DNA of 64,000 bases, taken from Epiperipatus broadwayi (lineage: Eukaryota; Onychophora; Udeonychophora; Euonychophora; Peripatidae). The stretch covers positions 248,001 through 312,000 of the forward strand of contig JAQFVV010000563.1 in the NCBI GenBank assembly GCA_028023455.1, in the 5' to 3' direction. Positions 1-11,409 of this stretch are shown in pieces; position 1 is the stretch's first letter, and every line of letters starts with the position of its first letter. The position numbers and the translations under genes are program-made. A model generated the notes under the pieces. The model saw only the letters and a list, made by a program, of their open reading frames with translations. It ran no database searches and had not been told where the DNA came from.

Positions 1-149
1 TATCTCTTCATTACCAATATTTACACTCCTTTTTCTGAAGTTAAATAAATATACCTTATTTCCAATCTTCAGTATAATCGGTATTGTTAATTTCAAATAT
101 ATTAAACTTATTTTTATTATATAATTTTATTTCTCTGGCAAAAAAAAAT

Positions 150-545
150 TATATATTAAAATATAGAGCTGCAAGGTCTGTTCATCCCTTGTATATGTAT
201 GTAAATGGATTATGTCCTGTACATGAGAAGTCAGAGTGACTTATGGTCAACATGGGTAGGATGAGAAGGATGACACCAATGAGGGCTTTGAGTGTTCCAG
301 TTGTGGGGTGGAGTGCATTGAAGCCTGCTTGTCCATTAAAGTATGGAGTTTCACTATCTTAATATAAGCTGAACATTGATTGTATATATATATATGTGGG
401 GATGATAATCTGGACCAACTGACGAGTGCATACGTATATTGGTGATTGTTTATCTTTTCAACATGTGTGTGATCAAGTGTGTCACAGTATAGGATAGCGT
501 GGATAATTGAGGGTCGTGTGAAAGTCTGAGTTCAAACCCCATATA
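150..545 (+). repeat. Dispersed repeat family R1, copy 1
   Basis: Moderately complex sequence of about 400 bp that recurs in opposite orientation near 23 kb. Shared blocks, in order, include a run ending in ggattatgtcctgtacatg, a gtcaacatgggt block, a cctgtccattaaagtatg-like block, an AT dinucleotide run, and a block containing ctggaccaactga followed by tattggtgattgtttatctttt. It has no coding capacity and I cannot assign it to a named family. It ends at an AT microsatellite at 541-560. Confidence 0.7.
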
Positions 546-1974
546 TATATATATATATATAGCAACTCTATATACTTTTACATTATCTGCAAAAAAAAAA
601 AAGCCATATCATAATAATCTCTAATGTATGGCCTTTTTTTCTCATTAATAATATGTTTATATCTTAACGTGTCATATTTAGCAATACAAAAAGTCTATTG
701 ACAAAAAAAAAAAATACTACTGGCTATCTAAGAACCTTCACACGATGACAGTTAATGTGTTATTTGGAAAAATTATAAACGATATCAGATTCTTTATAAA
801 TATTTGTGACAATACCAAAAACAAATACTTTATTTTTCCTTCCAGCAAAAAAAAAAAGATCTATATTCTATTTTTTATTCTATATATGTACATACAGACG
901 TATATAATGATAAAGCAATGTAAATGTAAAATGTATATTTACTCAAAACACATGACTAAACTATAAGAATTATATGGCTTCTGTTTGTTTCCAACTTTTT
1001 CCATTTTTATTGAAGTCTTTCTTTATTTCTGAAGTTAAATCCCAAAAATAATATATTCAATAAAATCTCTGCAAATAAAAACTTAAGTTTATATTTCGTA
1101 CAATTATTTTGAAAAAGAAAAATAATTAAATGCAAATAAAAAATAAGTTAATTTAAAAAATATTTAATAATAAAATCATAATTAATATAAATCTACATAT
1201 ACGTGATTATAACATTTTACAACTTATTCATTCAATGGATAATCATCACTAAAAAGTACCTAATAAATAAACCATTTTTTAACCATAAAAAGAAATTGTA
1301 ATTAATTTCTACTATAAAGAATATTTGAAGAACTCTACCTGATGTACTCAAGAATCAATATATTTTACAAAAGTAATATAATTTATATCATCATACTTTA
1401 TGATGGCTCACTCCACTTTTTTTAAAAATACGTTTACTATTATATGTATGTGTAAAAGAGTTACAAGACATAGTAGGATCACATTAATTAGCAAGTCCAG
1501 AGGATTGAAGTCCATGTAAAAAAAAAAATTCAAGTCTCAATCAGAGCAAATTTTCGTTTTGTAGTTAGTAAGACAATTGTCAAACCAGCTAACTATTCAT
1601 ATTGGTCAGTGAATTTTAATAAGAGAATAAACCAAGAGTAAAAGATTACTTGAACTCTTAGCATTCATCAAATGACAAATCTGACTCCCCCTCCCTCTCC
1701 CTCGCTCTCTCTCTCTATATATATATAAAAATACGATAATAAACAGACAGTCAGCAAATGTTAGGATTAATGAATTGTGGGATATTTAAATCGACATGTG
1801 TTTCCGGTTGGTAATAGATGATTCCATTTTGAAAGTTGAGTTGAAAATGATTATGAATATAATCGAAAATATTTTTTTATGAGTTTTTATTGAGCTTTTA
1901 TTTATATTATATTATAAATTGTTTACCGTTGTTTGGAATATATTTAAGTTTTGTTATATATATACTGTGCTGGT
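546..1974. other. No gene seen; AT-rich spacer
   Basis: Low-complexity AT-rich DNA with several A9-A12 runs and a CT/TA microsatellite at about 1686-1727. The short open frames are consistent with chance in AT-rich DNA. Confidence 0.6.
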
Positions 1975-2110
1975 CAAAACCTGTTTATCCATCTAACATG
2001 AGCTGGAACTCACAAAATGTACTTCAAACCCAGTCAAGCCCGAGATTTAGATCAGGGACCAGCCTGGATTCGAACCTACTCTCTAAGCCCCAGATCTAAC
2101 ACCTAATGAA
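1975..2110 (-). repeat. Possible tRNA-like SINE fragment
   Basis: Read on the minus strand, the segment contains ggttcgaatcc at about 2069-2079, an exact match to the pol III B-box consensus, in a locally more GC-balanced patch. An upstream A box is not convincing and no clover-leaf can be drawn. It may be an old SINE head or chance. Confidence 0.3.
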
Positions 2111-3250
2111 TAACATAGTAGTGATGGCACAAGAGAATTAATTTTAAATCCAGCCAACTAGCAAAGATGAGCAAAACAATGAGACATCTATTAACTATGA
2201 CTATATTAAAATAATATATAAGCATGGCTGTATGTGTGGAAGTGAAAATATATTAATTGATGATTCCATATATAAAAGTTTCAATATATAGCAGACATGT
2301 ATATATTTTGATCTCTGGGACAGATACCCCTCAAACAGTTTTATAATAATAAATAAAGCAAGTTAAGTTTAATTATCTTTAGAAAAATATGATTAAATAG
2401 ATAAAAGCATAACTCTCATGATCATGACCAATAAAAGCTGAAATATCAAGCTTTATTATACACAAGGGATAAAGAAGGCAGCTAAAGTATTATTATTTTT
2501 AAATAACAATTAAATAACAAGGTAAACTGGAATATAATCACCTTTGCAATGTCATATCCAAGTCTCATAACAAGGCATGATGGGAATATCTTTGTTGTTG
2601 TAAAGTTAGATACAAATTTCATGAAATGGAATGAAGGAATGAGCATCTTCATATAACTCTTAAGACTCATTAACAGGCAGGAACGATCCACTGCACTAAT
2701 AATAAGAAATAAGAATACTCTTTGGGTCAGAAAAATGGAAGGATTGTTCCAACCCTTGCATAGAACTTAGGCAAATGGAACCCATCAAATTAAATCTTCA
2801 GAAGCAGGGATATATGCCTGCTGAAGAAATGCAATAAATTAATCATGAAATTAGACAACCCAGTAAAGCTATATTTACATATAATGAATATTTGGCCTTA
2901 GAATTTAATCAATAAAATGTAAATGGTCATGCCATAAGATACCAATATGTGAATATCCATTATATAGGGTAAATCAGGGCCTACACATGGTATCATATAT
3001 TAAAATTTTATAAAGAAATTATTCCCTGCTTAATTAGAGATCTATCCCATAGGTCTTACATATATACAGAATTGTTGATATGATAACCTAATGATAATAT
3101 ATTAAATTGTGTTCAAAGTTTTAAAGAATTAAACTATCGTAATTTCATTATTTATAACAAATTTCACAGAATTGGAAACCGCATATCTTTAGTATATATA
3201 TATCTCTTCTAAAAATAAATAAAATTTTAACTTTTATTTTGTTAAACTAA
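2111..3250. other. No gene seen
   Basis: AT-rich. The part at 2480-2850 is more complex than its flanks but has no long frame, splice-like arrangement or recognisable domain. Confidence 0.6.
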
Positions 3251-3358
3251 GTTTTTTTTCTTCTCATGTGTCATAGCATCAGCCGGGAAGCGAACCCGCT
3301 AACCCGGGACAACTGCTTGTAAAGCAGCTATCACTGACCTCTAAACCACCAATGCTTA
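3251..3358 (-). repeat. tRNA-derived SINE, copy 1
   Basis: On the minus strand this reads as a tRNA-like head. An A-box-like segment lies at about 3338-3356, then an anticodon-like hairpin (gctgc, loop tttacaa, gcagt), then a B box ggttcgcttcc at about 3287-3297, and it ends catgagaaga followed by an A-rich tail (the T run at 3251-3259 on the plus strand). The acceptor stem does not pair properly, so it is a SINE rather than a working tRNA gene. Related copies lie near 34.0, 36.1, 53.5 and 62.7 kb. Confidence 0.75.
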
Positions 3359-4622
3359 ACAACTAAGTTTTATTTTTAAAAAAATGTTTATGAACCATTT
3401 GTAATTGTGTTAATGGCTCAGATTACGAATTTGAAGTAACAGATTTGAATAAGACAAATTTAAATAGCAAATAAAAAAACAAATTAGAATAAGAGGGAGA
3501 GGATTTAAATATCTTGCTTTTATTTAATTATTGGACTTTCTTTAGATAATGTTAAATATTTTAATCATTGAAGTATTTTACTAAATTTACCTCCATCTGA
3601 TTCTTGAACAATAAGTCTAGCAAAATTTAAAAAAAATCGAATATATACATTACAATAATCGATCTTCCTTACTAGGTACAATTAATTAAGCTTGCGTTAT
3701 AATATACGAAAACATATTTTAATAACATCATAAGAATATTTTCTAGTACTAAAAACACACACATTTTAAAGATCGGTTAATAAATAAATTGTGGAAGCAA
3801 AAAAAACATTATCAATCATACTACAGAAGCTTTTCTCATTTACCGGATACTTTCAATGTTGTGGTGGCTTTCTATTTATGGTGATAGCATAGTATGTCAA
3901 CACTTTAGATGGTCAATTGTAGGCAAGGACTTGATTGGCCTAGCATTCTATAAGACCAGGAAAACCCCATATTCAGCTTCTTGGTGATGACCAGAGAAAT
4001 TGTGGTAGTCTACACACTCATAGCTTGATGTAATTTAACAGCTTAAAACTTTACAATAATTCTTCCAGAAGTTTACAATAGTTAAACTCTACAAAAAGTT
4101 CACAATAATAAAATTATTTTTTCCCTTTCCTATATATACACCTTTCAAAATAACAAAGCCATCCAGATCAGCTGTTTTCCAAATTAATTAATGAAATAAA
4201 GTTTTAAGGAAAATTCTTTTCTTTATTATCTAAAAGAATCTTACTGATTATAATCTTAATGGAATTTAATTTTGAAATTTTTAGTAATTGCATTTCTTAA
4301 TTAAATTCTGCATATCTTCGATTTTATATGATTCTACATATTTTGACACCTTTTCCCTAAATAATTATAAAATTAGAGTTTAATTTATACATTCTTTTGA
4401 TATCAATTGGATTTTTAATTAATTAATTAGAAAGTTAAACTTTATTTGCTGATTTGAAATCCCATCTTTTTTTTACACATACCATTTTAATAATAAAATT
4501 ACATCTTAATAGCAATATATATATATGTGTGTGTGTGTACATGAAGCATATATATATATATATCTGAAAATAATAAATATACGAACTAACTAAAGTAAAA
4601 ATAAAAACTTAATAAAACACAG
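3359..4622. other. No gene seen
   Basis: AT-rich spacer with a TA/TG microsatellite at about 4517-4563. No supported frame or RNA. Confidence 0.6.
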
Positions 4623-4749
4623 AATTATTTCTCTATAAAACTGCTTTAATATTTCAACCAGACTGGTTTTCATCAGAAAGCAAAATGGCTTTTTGATGAA
4701 AACCAGTCTGCTGGTTGAAATATTAAAGCAGTTTTATAGAGAAGTAATT
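4623..4749. repeat. Short inverted repeat with hammerhead-like arms
   Basis: Arms of about 55 bp (roughly 4623-4680 and 4688-4749) flank a very short centre. Each arm, read towards its outer end, has the order of a type I hammerhead ribozyme: stem I strand gcttt, the ctgatga box, a stem II hairpin aacca/tggtt, gaaa, then aaagc pairing back with stem I. Left arm, minus strand: intact ctgatga at 4670-4676, gaaa at 4652-4655. Right arm, plus strand: ttgatga at 4693-4699, gaaa at 4717-4720. Against activity, both arms carry one extra A between the box and stem II, and the right arm has lost the first C. This is a hammerhead-like relic, possibly chance. Confidence 0.55.
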
Positions 4750-5706
4750 ATGTGTTTATATATATATGTGACCGCTTCAATATGTAATTACTGGAATAAG
4801 TTAATTTCTCTTTTATTATGTATTCCCAATTTAATATACTGACTTCCCAAGAATAAAATGAAATACTGGGACATATATTCAATCTGTGCTTCCCCATCAC
4901 AGACCCCTTTTAAACATAACCAATCAGTAGTTGATTAACAAATTCAAATACTGATCATTAAAGTCAAAATACTATTATTTTTTCCTAAACTAAATTTTGA
5001 AACACTTGCCACCCTTTATTTCTACAGATATATGCAAGCTATGTGAGAAAAAAATCACAAACACAGTAATATTTTGTGTTCATGTGTCACATGTTTAATA
5101 ATATCCAGCCTAATTTACCCAAAATATTTAAAATAAAGATTACAACATAAATACACTTCTTAATACATTTAAAAAGGTATTCCTGCACACATTTGGGTCA
5201 ACACATTTATACTATTTCTCATTATGGTGAACCAGATGTGCATGTATGCACAATTCAAATACAAGAAAGCACCCCAATACATTTAGGAACAAAATGAATA
5301 TTATACACATAAGGGATGGCAAAATTTCATTGACTAACATTTTTTTAGACACAAGATTCACTATTATAAAATGATAAACTAGATAATTAAAAGCAAAAAA
5401 ATACACTAATGCAATGATGTACATAAGAAGATCTAAATAAATCCTATTAAGCAGTACGAAAATGTTAAGCTGCTTTGTGAAGATTGTATTTTTTTTCTGT
5501 TACACAAAGATTTGCAATTTTTCCAATCTTTAGATGAGATAAAGATACAGAGAATATAATGTGAACCACATATCTTCACTTATTTAAAACCTCATAGTTT
5601 GTTTTTTTTTTTATTCTATTCTATGTGTAGTATTAAGTACTGTTTTGTAAAGTTATAGTTCAATAAAGCTTTTTGAAACTAAAAGTCAAAATATAGTAAT
5701 TGCTTT
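4750..5706. other. No gene seen
   Basis: AT-rich spacer; no supported feature. Confidence 0.6.
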
Positions 5707-5975
5707 AAGATATGATATGTTGGACTATTTCCATCATTTATGAGTGAATGTTGAATATATAAAAAAAATTTAAACTTTATTTAAACTTTCCAAATACAAA
5801 CAACTTATTAGTAATAACACAAAAATAGACAATACTTGTGTGTTATTACTAACAAGTTGGTTGTATTTGGAAAGTTTAAATAAAGTTTAAATTTTTCTAT
5901 ACATTCAACATTCATTCATAAATGATGGAAATAGTCCAACATATTCCATCTTATAATATACCATCATTACAAACC
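5707..5975. repeat. Palindrome made of two SINE 3' halves
   Basis: Inverted repeat with arms at about 5707-5822 and 5839-5953 around a 16-bp centre. The arms carry the 3' part of the SINE family seen complete at 13.2 kb: a tattactaacag-like block, ccaaatac, a taaataaagtt block, then atgatggaaatagtcc. The outer right end continues into the family's terminal block accatcattacaaaccttc. The tRNA-like heads are missing, so this looks like a deleted core of a head-to-head SINE pair. Confidence 0.75.
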
Positions 5976-7751
5976 TTCAGACAAATAGTAATTGCTTTGT
6001 ATGCATTATATTTCACTCCAAGTCTTTCTGTGAATAGCAGAAACTCACATGTTTAATATAAAATAATTGGAATAATAAACTTTCAGTAGTAATTGTATTA
6101 ATACATATTTAATATATAATTGAAAAAAAAAACTTCCTAATAGAAGCTACATTATTGCAATACCACTCCCTACGATTAAAAGCAATCTTTCAAAAAAATG
6201 AAGAATAAGGTCATTTCCATGTGCAGTATCATGATATTATATGGATAATAAATTACGATAAAAATATCTATTATGAAAAATGTCAAATCCATAGATAACC
6301 ACAAAGCTTTATTCAAACTGACTTAAATTTATGAATAACAGTGCTTAAACCAACAATTGGTAAATATTCATGTTTCATAAATGGAAATGGATTCATTTTT
6401 CAAATACTTTGTAGATAGCATTTTGTAGCAGAAGTTATAATTAATAATAAAAGATTTATCACTTCAATTATCAGTATTATTTAGCACATTGTAATTTGAT
6501 GTTTAATATACATGGACACACTAATACTACAATTTAATTTGTAAATGACACATTAAAATAACAAAATAATGGGGGGAAAAAACCAGAACAATACAGTTAA
6601 AATGAAAAGTGTATAGTAAAAAATAAAAAAAAAGGAATCAACTAATCACATAAGGATTGAATGGATATTGAATGTGCAAGATGAAGACATGACTAACTGA
6701 ACATTTGAACATAATTATGCTCATATAGTTAATGGCCACATAAAATTTATGAATTCACATTTATAAATTACTGTGTGGGGAGGGGTATTTTTATTTAAAA
6801 CAATTTCAAACCATGAGTTAGTAAAAATTGTGGAGAGAAAGTGGATCAAGGTATACAAGAAGGATACTGTATTTAAAAAATGATGAACCCATAAAGTTAG
6901 TTGGTGCAATGGATCTGAAAGATACAAGCTAATTCTTTTCGTAAATACTGTTGCCCATATCAAATATATGGGTTTAAGGTCATGATAAGTTATGCATTTT
7001 TATGTGACTAATGTTAAGTCATAATGTTTAAGCAGTTAATTTAATTTATAATGTTTTTTTGTGATATTTGATAGTAAATGGTATATAAGAGATACAGCAA
7101 AGTTTGAAATCAATGATAGCATAATTGTGAAAATAATTTATGGATTGTAACTGAAAGATAAAACCAAATTTGCAATAGTTTTTATTTTTTTTATTTTTTG
7201 CAGTTCAGCATAGACTAATACTGATTGTATCGAATACATAGAATCTCCATTACAATTTTTTTTGACAGCAAAAGTTTATATATATCTTTTTTGTTCAATA
7301 ATTTCTACATTGTAACTGAAAATAAATTTAAAAAATTATGTATTTTATTATGCATTTTTTAAATTCATTTTTCTACAATTCAGCACATATTATTGATTAT
7401 GTCTCTTGGATACACATGACTTCTGTTGTAGTGTTTTTGACTGTGACCTCCACAAAGTTAAATTAATAAATTTTTAATTACTAAAAATTTTATTAATAAG
7501 TAAAGAGATTTTTTTTTAAATTTATTTTTCCATATCATTCAAAGTTGATAAAGCAATGTAAAAAAAAAATGAACAAAAATAAAATTAGCTAAAATTAAAT
7601 GTCAGCAAAAGTTATATTATATATTAAATATCATTATATATTAAATCCATGTGAATGTATGTTTGTCCATAAGGTTGTCATGTATCAAATTCACAACCAA
7701 TTAATAACATTGTCAAATTCACAATTGAAAAACCAAAAAAAAAAAAAAACT
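5976..7751. other. No gene seen
   Basis: AT-rich spacer with homopolymer runs. The short minus-strand frame at 6721-6963 shows no recognisable domain. Confidence 0.6.
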
Positions 7752-7820
7752 TTAATTTTTTTTTTTATGATAAATGCTACAAGAGAAAATACATGAAGCT
7801 TTTATCTATGATGGTCCCCA

Positions 7821-7861
7821 TCCCCAGACTGGTTTCATGCTATGGCTCTCATCAGTGAGGA
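7821..7861 (-). ncRNA. Degenerate hammerhead ribozyme (left arm)
   Basis: Minus-strand counterpart of the ribozyme at 8295-8335. The ctgatga box (7849-7855), gaaa (7833-7836), stem I strands tcctca (7856-7861) and tgggga (7821-7826) and the GTC site are retained. Stem II is broken because gctc has become gcat (7837-7840). The stem III palindrome accggt has become accagt (7828-7833). It is probably inactive or weak. Confidence 0.7.
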
Positions 7862-8294
7862 GCTAGGACATAAGATTCAAAATATTAACTGAAGCCAAGC
7901 ATTTATCTAATTCTTAAATATTAAGAAAAAGATCCAAATCTTCAGACACCTACATATCTTCAAACTCAGCTCTTTAACCAAAGAAACTATATGAGCCTGA
8001 ACTAAATTCAGAGATCCCATATTTTAGTAGGCTTAGCAATTTAATATAGCCAAAGCCCTAATAGCAAAATTATAATAGTAAAAATCAGTCATATATCACA
8101 TGACCTATATAGCTTGTATTACCAATATGTAAAATATGGGATCTCTGAATTTAGTTCAGGCTCATATAGTTTCTTTGGTTAAAGAGCTAAGTTTGAAGAC
8201 ATGTAGGTGTCTGAAGATTTGTATCTTTTTCTTAATATTTAAGAATTAGATAAATGCTTGGCTTGAGTTAATATTTTGAATCTTATGTCCTAGC

Positions 8295-8335
8295 TCCTCA
8301 CTGATGAGAGCCATAGCTCGAAACCGGTCTGGGGA
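8295..8335 (+). ncRNA. Type I hammerhead ribozyme, minimal stem III
   Basis: All conserved parts are in register. Stem I 5' strand tcctca is at 8295-8300 and ctgatga at 8301-8307. Stem II is gagc (8308-8311), loop cata, gctc (8316-8319). Then come gaaa at 8320-8323, accggt (8323-8328) closing stem III, cleavage nucleotide C at 8329, and stem I 3' strand tgggga at 8330-8335. Predicted cleavage is after 8329, at a GTC triplet. Stem III is the self-complementary accggt with no loop, the form seen in short-stem-III hammerheads that work best as dimers. The core is complete, so self-cleavage is plausible if the region is transcribed; transcription cannot be judged here. Confidence 0.8.
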
Positions 8336-8436
8336 TGGGAACCACCATAGATAAAAGCTTCATGTATTTTCTCTTGTAGCATTTATCATAAAAAAAAATT
8401 AAGCTTGTTTAGAGCTAGTAGCAGGCTCTTTATATA

Positions 8437-8494
8437 TTACATATTGGTAATACAAGCTATATAGGTCATGTGATATATGACTGATTTTTACTAT
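8437..8494 (-). repeat. Third inverted segment of the foldback
   Basis: This 58-bp stretch is the reverse complement of 8075-8132 and, by eye, matches throughout. It gives the locus nested inverted symmetry beyond the two main arms. Confidence 0.75.
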
Positions 8495-8539
8495 TTAAAT
8501 TTTTTATAAATAAAAAGCTAAATTGTAATTTATATTACT

Positions 8540-8895
8540 AGCATTTTAAGCAAAGGAAGTAATTCTACTCTTTATATTTAATAATCTGTAATTTCTACTA
8601 TGAAGCATGTTTTATGCAAAGGAAGTAATTCCATTCTTTATATTTAATAATCTGTAATTTCTACTATGAAGCATGTTTTATGCAAAGGAAGTAATTCCAC
8701 TCTTTATATTTAATAATCTGTAATTTCTACTATGAAGCATGTTTTATGCAAAGGAAGTAATTCCATTCTTTATATTTAATAATCTGTAATTTCTACTATG
8801 AAGCATGTATTATGCAAAGGAAGTAATTCCACTCTTTATATTTAATAATCCGTAATTTCTACTATGAAGCATGTTTTATGCAAAGGAAGTAATTT
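8540..8895. repeat. 66-bp tandem repeat array
   Basis: About 5.4 copies of a 66-bp unit containing gcaaaggaagtaattc, ctctttatatttaataatc and a ctactatgaagcatgttt block. The tgaagcatg anchor falls at 8601, 8667, 8733, 8799 and 8865, exactly 66 apart. Copies differ by single bases, for example cat versus cac before tcttta. Confidence 0.9.
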
Positions 8896-9335
8896 GGCTA
8901 TTAATAAACACTTTTTTTTTTTTACAAGGCAGTTATTTATAACATTGTCAAATTCATATAACAACTATTTAAAAATTTTAATTTAGTTTTATTAGTAAAG
9001 CTAAATGTATTAATACTTTGTCAGGTACATTTCTAAAGTGTACCAAACAAGCCAAGTTGTTCTAAAAAAAATTTTCCCAATTTTTCATTTGTAAATTTCT
9101 CCATTTATTTATATAATATTAAAATCTTTTATTTAATTTACATTAAAATCTTAAAAATAATTTGTTAAAGTAACCAATTAAAAAAACAATGGCCTTTTAT
9201 AAGCCAAGTACATCTGGTTATAAAATATTTAATAACTTAATAGATAATTGCTTAATAAAACTTCTTTACTGTTTTATTGGTACATGTTTTTATATCTATC
9301 TACTCAACTTCGCTTAGTACTTCCAATTTTCAGAA
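8896..9335. other. No gene seen
   Basis: AT-rich spacer with a T run; no supported feature. Confidence 0.6.
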
Positions 9336-10452
9336 TACACCTAGGTCTCGTTTTACGCGATAGATAGGTTCCTCAGAAAACACATGCAAATGAAATCGCG
9401 CAAAAATAGACCTAACTTACATTGAAAAAGGGGGGATGCGGTCTGCGATTTTTCAAAATTCGCATAAAAGCAAAGCACCAACGTAAAATTATTTTAAAAT
9501 TCACACACAAAAAAAAAAATAATAATAAGGAAATAAAATATGACTAATAAAAAATTTCAAATTTGAAAAAATTGATACAAGACAAACTTTTTTTAACTAT
9601 AATATTTAATTTTATTCAAAATAATATATTTTTATGCATAATTCACAGTACAGTAATTTACATTTTTTTTTATACACGTTTTAATTATTATAGCTATTTG
9701 CCAAAAAACACATTCGTTTGCAAACAACTAGCACCAACTTCACACTCATGTTGTAACAGTGGTTTTCTGGTGACAACGTAATTAGTAATTAATCTTTGAG
9801 AAGATGATTTTATTAATTGTTTATGAAACTAACAACTAAAAATTAAATTCTTATTTTTGTCTTTAATTTTCAATTCCGTTTAAAAATCAAATTTCACATT
9901 AATTTCAAGTCGCAGTAAGTAATTTTTAAATTGTTAATTACAATTAAAAATCAGATTTTAATTTTTAATTGTCAAATTTAATTGTGCCCACTGCTATTAC
10001 TGACCTTTTAAAAATAAACTTGTGGACACTAAATGATTAATAATTGATTACGTTCTTTTTTAAAAAGCAAAAACAGAATGTGATTTAAAATGCAAAATTA
10101 ACACATACAATGTTTGAACAAATTTACATTATAATCTTGTAAAATTTAATGTGTGTATATATAAAATGTGGAAATTATGATTTTAATTTCATTATTACAT
10201 AAAATCTTACTATTATAAAGCACTGAAAATATAGAAATTACTAAGATGAAAGTCGAATTCCAATAATGTGCTATTACTTTCAATATAACGTAAGTGCGCG
10301 AAATTTATTATTTAAAGTAATAGCGAATTATCGGAGTTCATACACGTGGGTCTCTTTTTACGCGGACTTATTTAACACACTTCCGGTGAAACACAAATAG
10401 CTAACTTCAAAATCGTGTTAAATAAGTCCGCGTAAAAAGAGACCCAGGTGTA
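9336..10452 (-). mobile_element. TA-flanked MITE, longer copy
   Basis: Non-coding element bounded by TA on both sides, with terminal inverted repeats beginning cacctaggtctc on the left and ending gagacccaggtg on the right. It is an inverted copy of the element at 17540-18393; shared internal blocks include tttacgcgatag, the ggggggatgcggtctg region and the ccggtgaaacac region. It has an extra segment of about 45 bp near its right end (10341-10385), which is an inverted duplicate of its own terminus. The TA flanks suggest a Tc1/mariner-type DNA transposon source, but no transposase frame is present. Confidence 0.75.
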
Positions 10453-11409
10453 TATTCAAATTCTAAATAATTAATCTGTTGCTTGTATATGTTTTAGTTT
10501 TTTTATAAATTATTGCTAAATTTTTTTTTTCAAATTTCATGTTTCAAAATACTATAATAATAATTTTATGTATTTACCTATAATTCTGGATATACTAGAT
10601 ATTCTTGTGCATGTTCGATTTATCTGGAATTTTTAATCAACTCTTTTCCCAATTAAATCAAATAATTGATGTCTTACTATACAACATATCATTTCATGAA
10701 TAGAATTCTTTTGTATTCAAAATCAAAACCTGTTTAATCATTAAATGTTTTAACATTTTCTTATTCATTAAGTAATATATAAATTAAATGAGTCATAAAA
10801 AAATTATAGTCACAATTACCATTACAATAATAAATGTAAACTTAAAAATATTAAATAAGTGAAGATCCAGAAAAGATTTATATATATATATGTTGATACA
10901 AATATTTTCACGGGCTGCATATATAAAAGACATATTTTGCGGGTTCATCCGTGTTAAAATATTTTAAATATAGATATACTGAAGTTTCGACTTGGTAACA
11001 CAAGTCATATATATATATATATTCAATTAATAAACTATATAGTTATTTTACCATCAAATGATAAAAATGTAAATAAAGAATGACTATATTGTTTTTTTTT
11101 AAAACTCTAATCAAATACTCACAAGAGGTATCAAACTATCAACAGTAACTTGAACTTGAATTCAATAACAAAATAAAAACAATTAAAAAAATAAACTATT
11201 ATATTAATCGCTCTTGATGCCAAAAAAAAAGAATTCATTAACAGCCAAACTACCATGACATAAAAAAATCAGTAAATATGGCATTTTCTTGTTAACAGTA
11301 GAAAAAGTTATATGAAAACATGTGCAAATATAATATGTATGTGCTAGTAGTACCACCATAAATATTCTTTCTAGTAACAATCATTATAGAGAATTTGAAT
11401 ATCTATCAA
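10453..11409. other. No gene seen
   Basis: AT-rich spacer with TA microsatellites at about 10880-10891 and 11010-11022. Confidence 0.6.

Larger units (their letters stand above)
7752..8404. mobile_element. Foldback element with two inverted hammerhead-containing arms
   Basis: Two equal arms of about 274 bp, 7752-8025 and 8131-8404, are inverted copies of each other with only scattered differences. They surround a centre of about 105 bp. Each arm contains a hammerhead ribozyme region near its outer third: intact in the right arm on the plus strand, damaged in the left arm on the minus strand. There is no protein frame. Part of the centre and its edge (8075-8132) recurs as a third inverted segment at 8437-8494. 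The arrangement suggests two copies of a small non-coding ribozyme element joined head to head. Animal retrozymes and Penelope-like elements are the known carriers of such ribozymes; neither assignment is proven. Confidence 0.75.
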
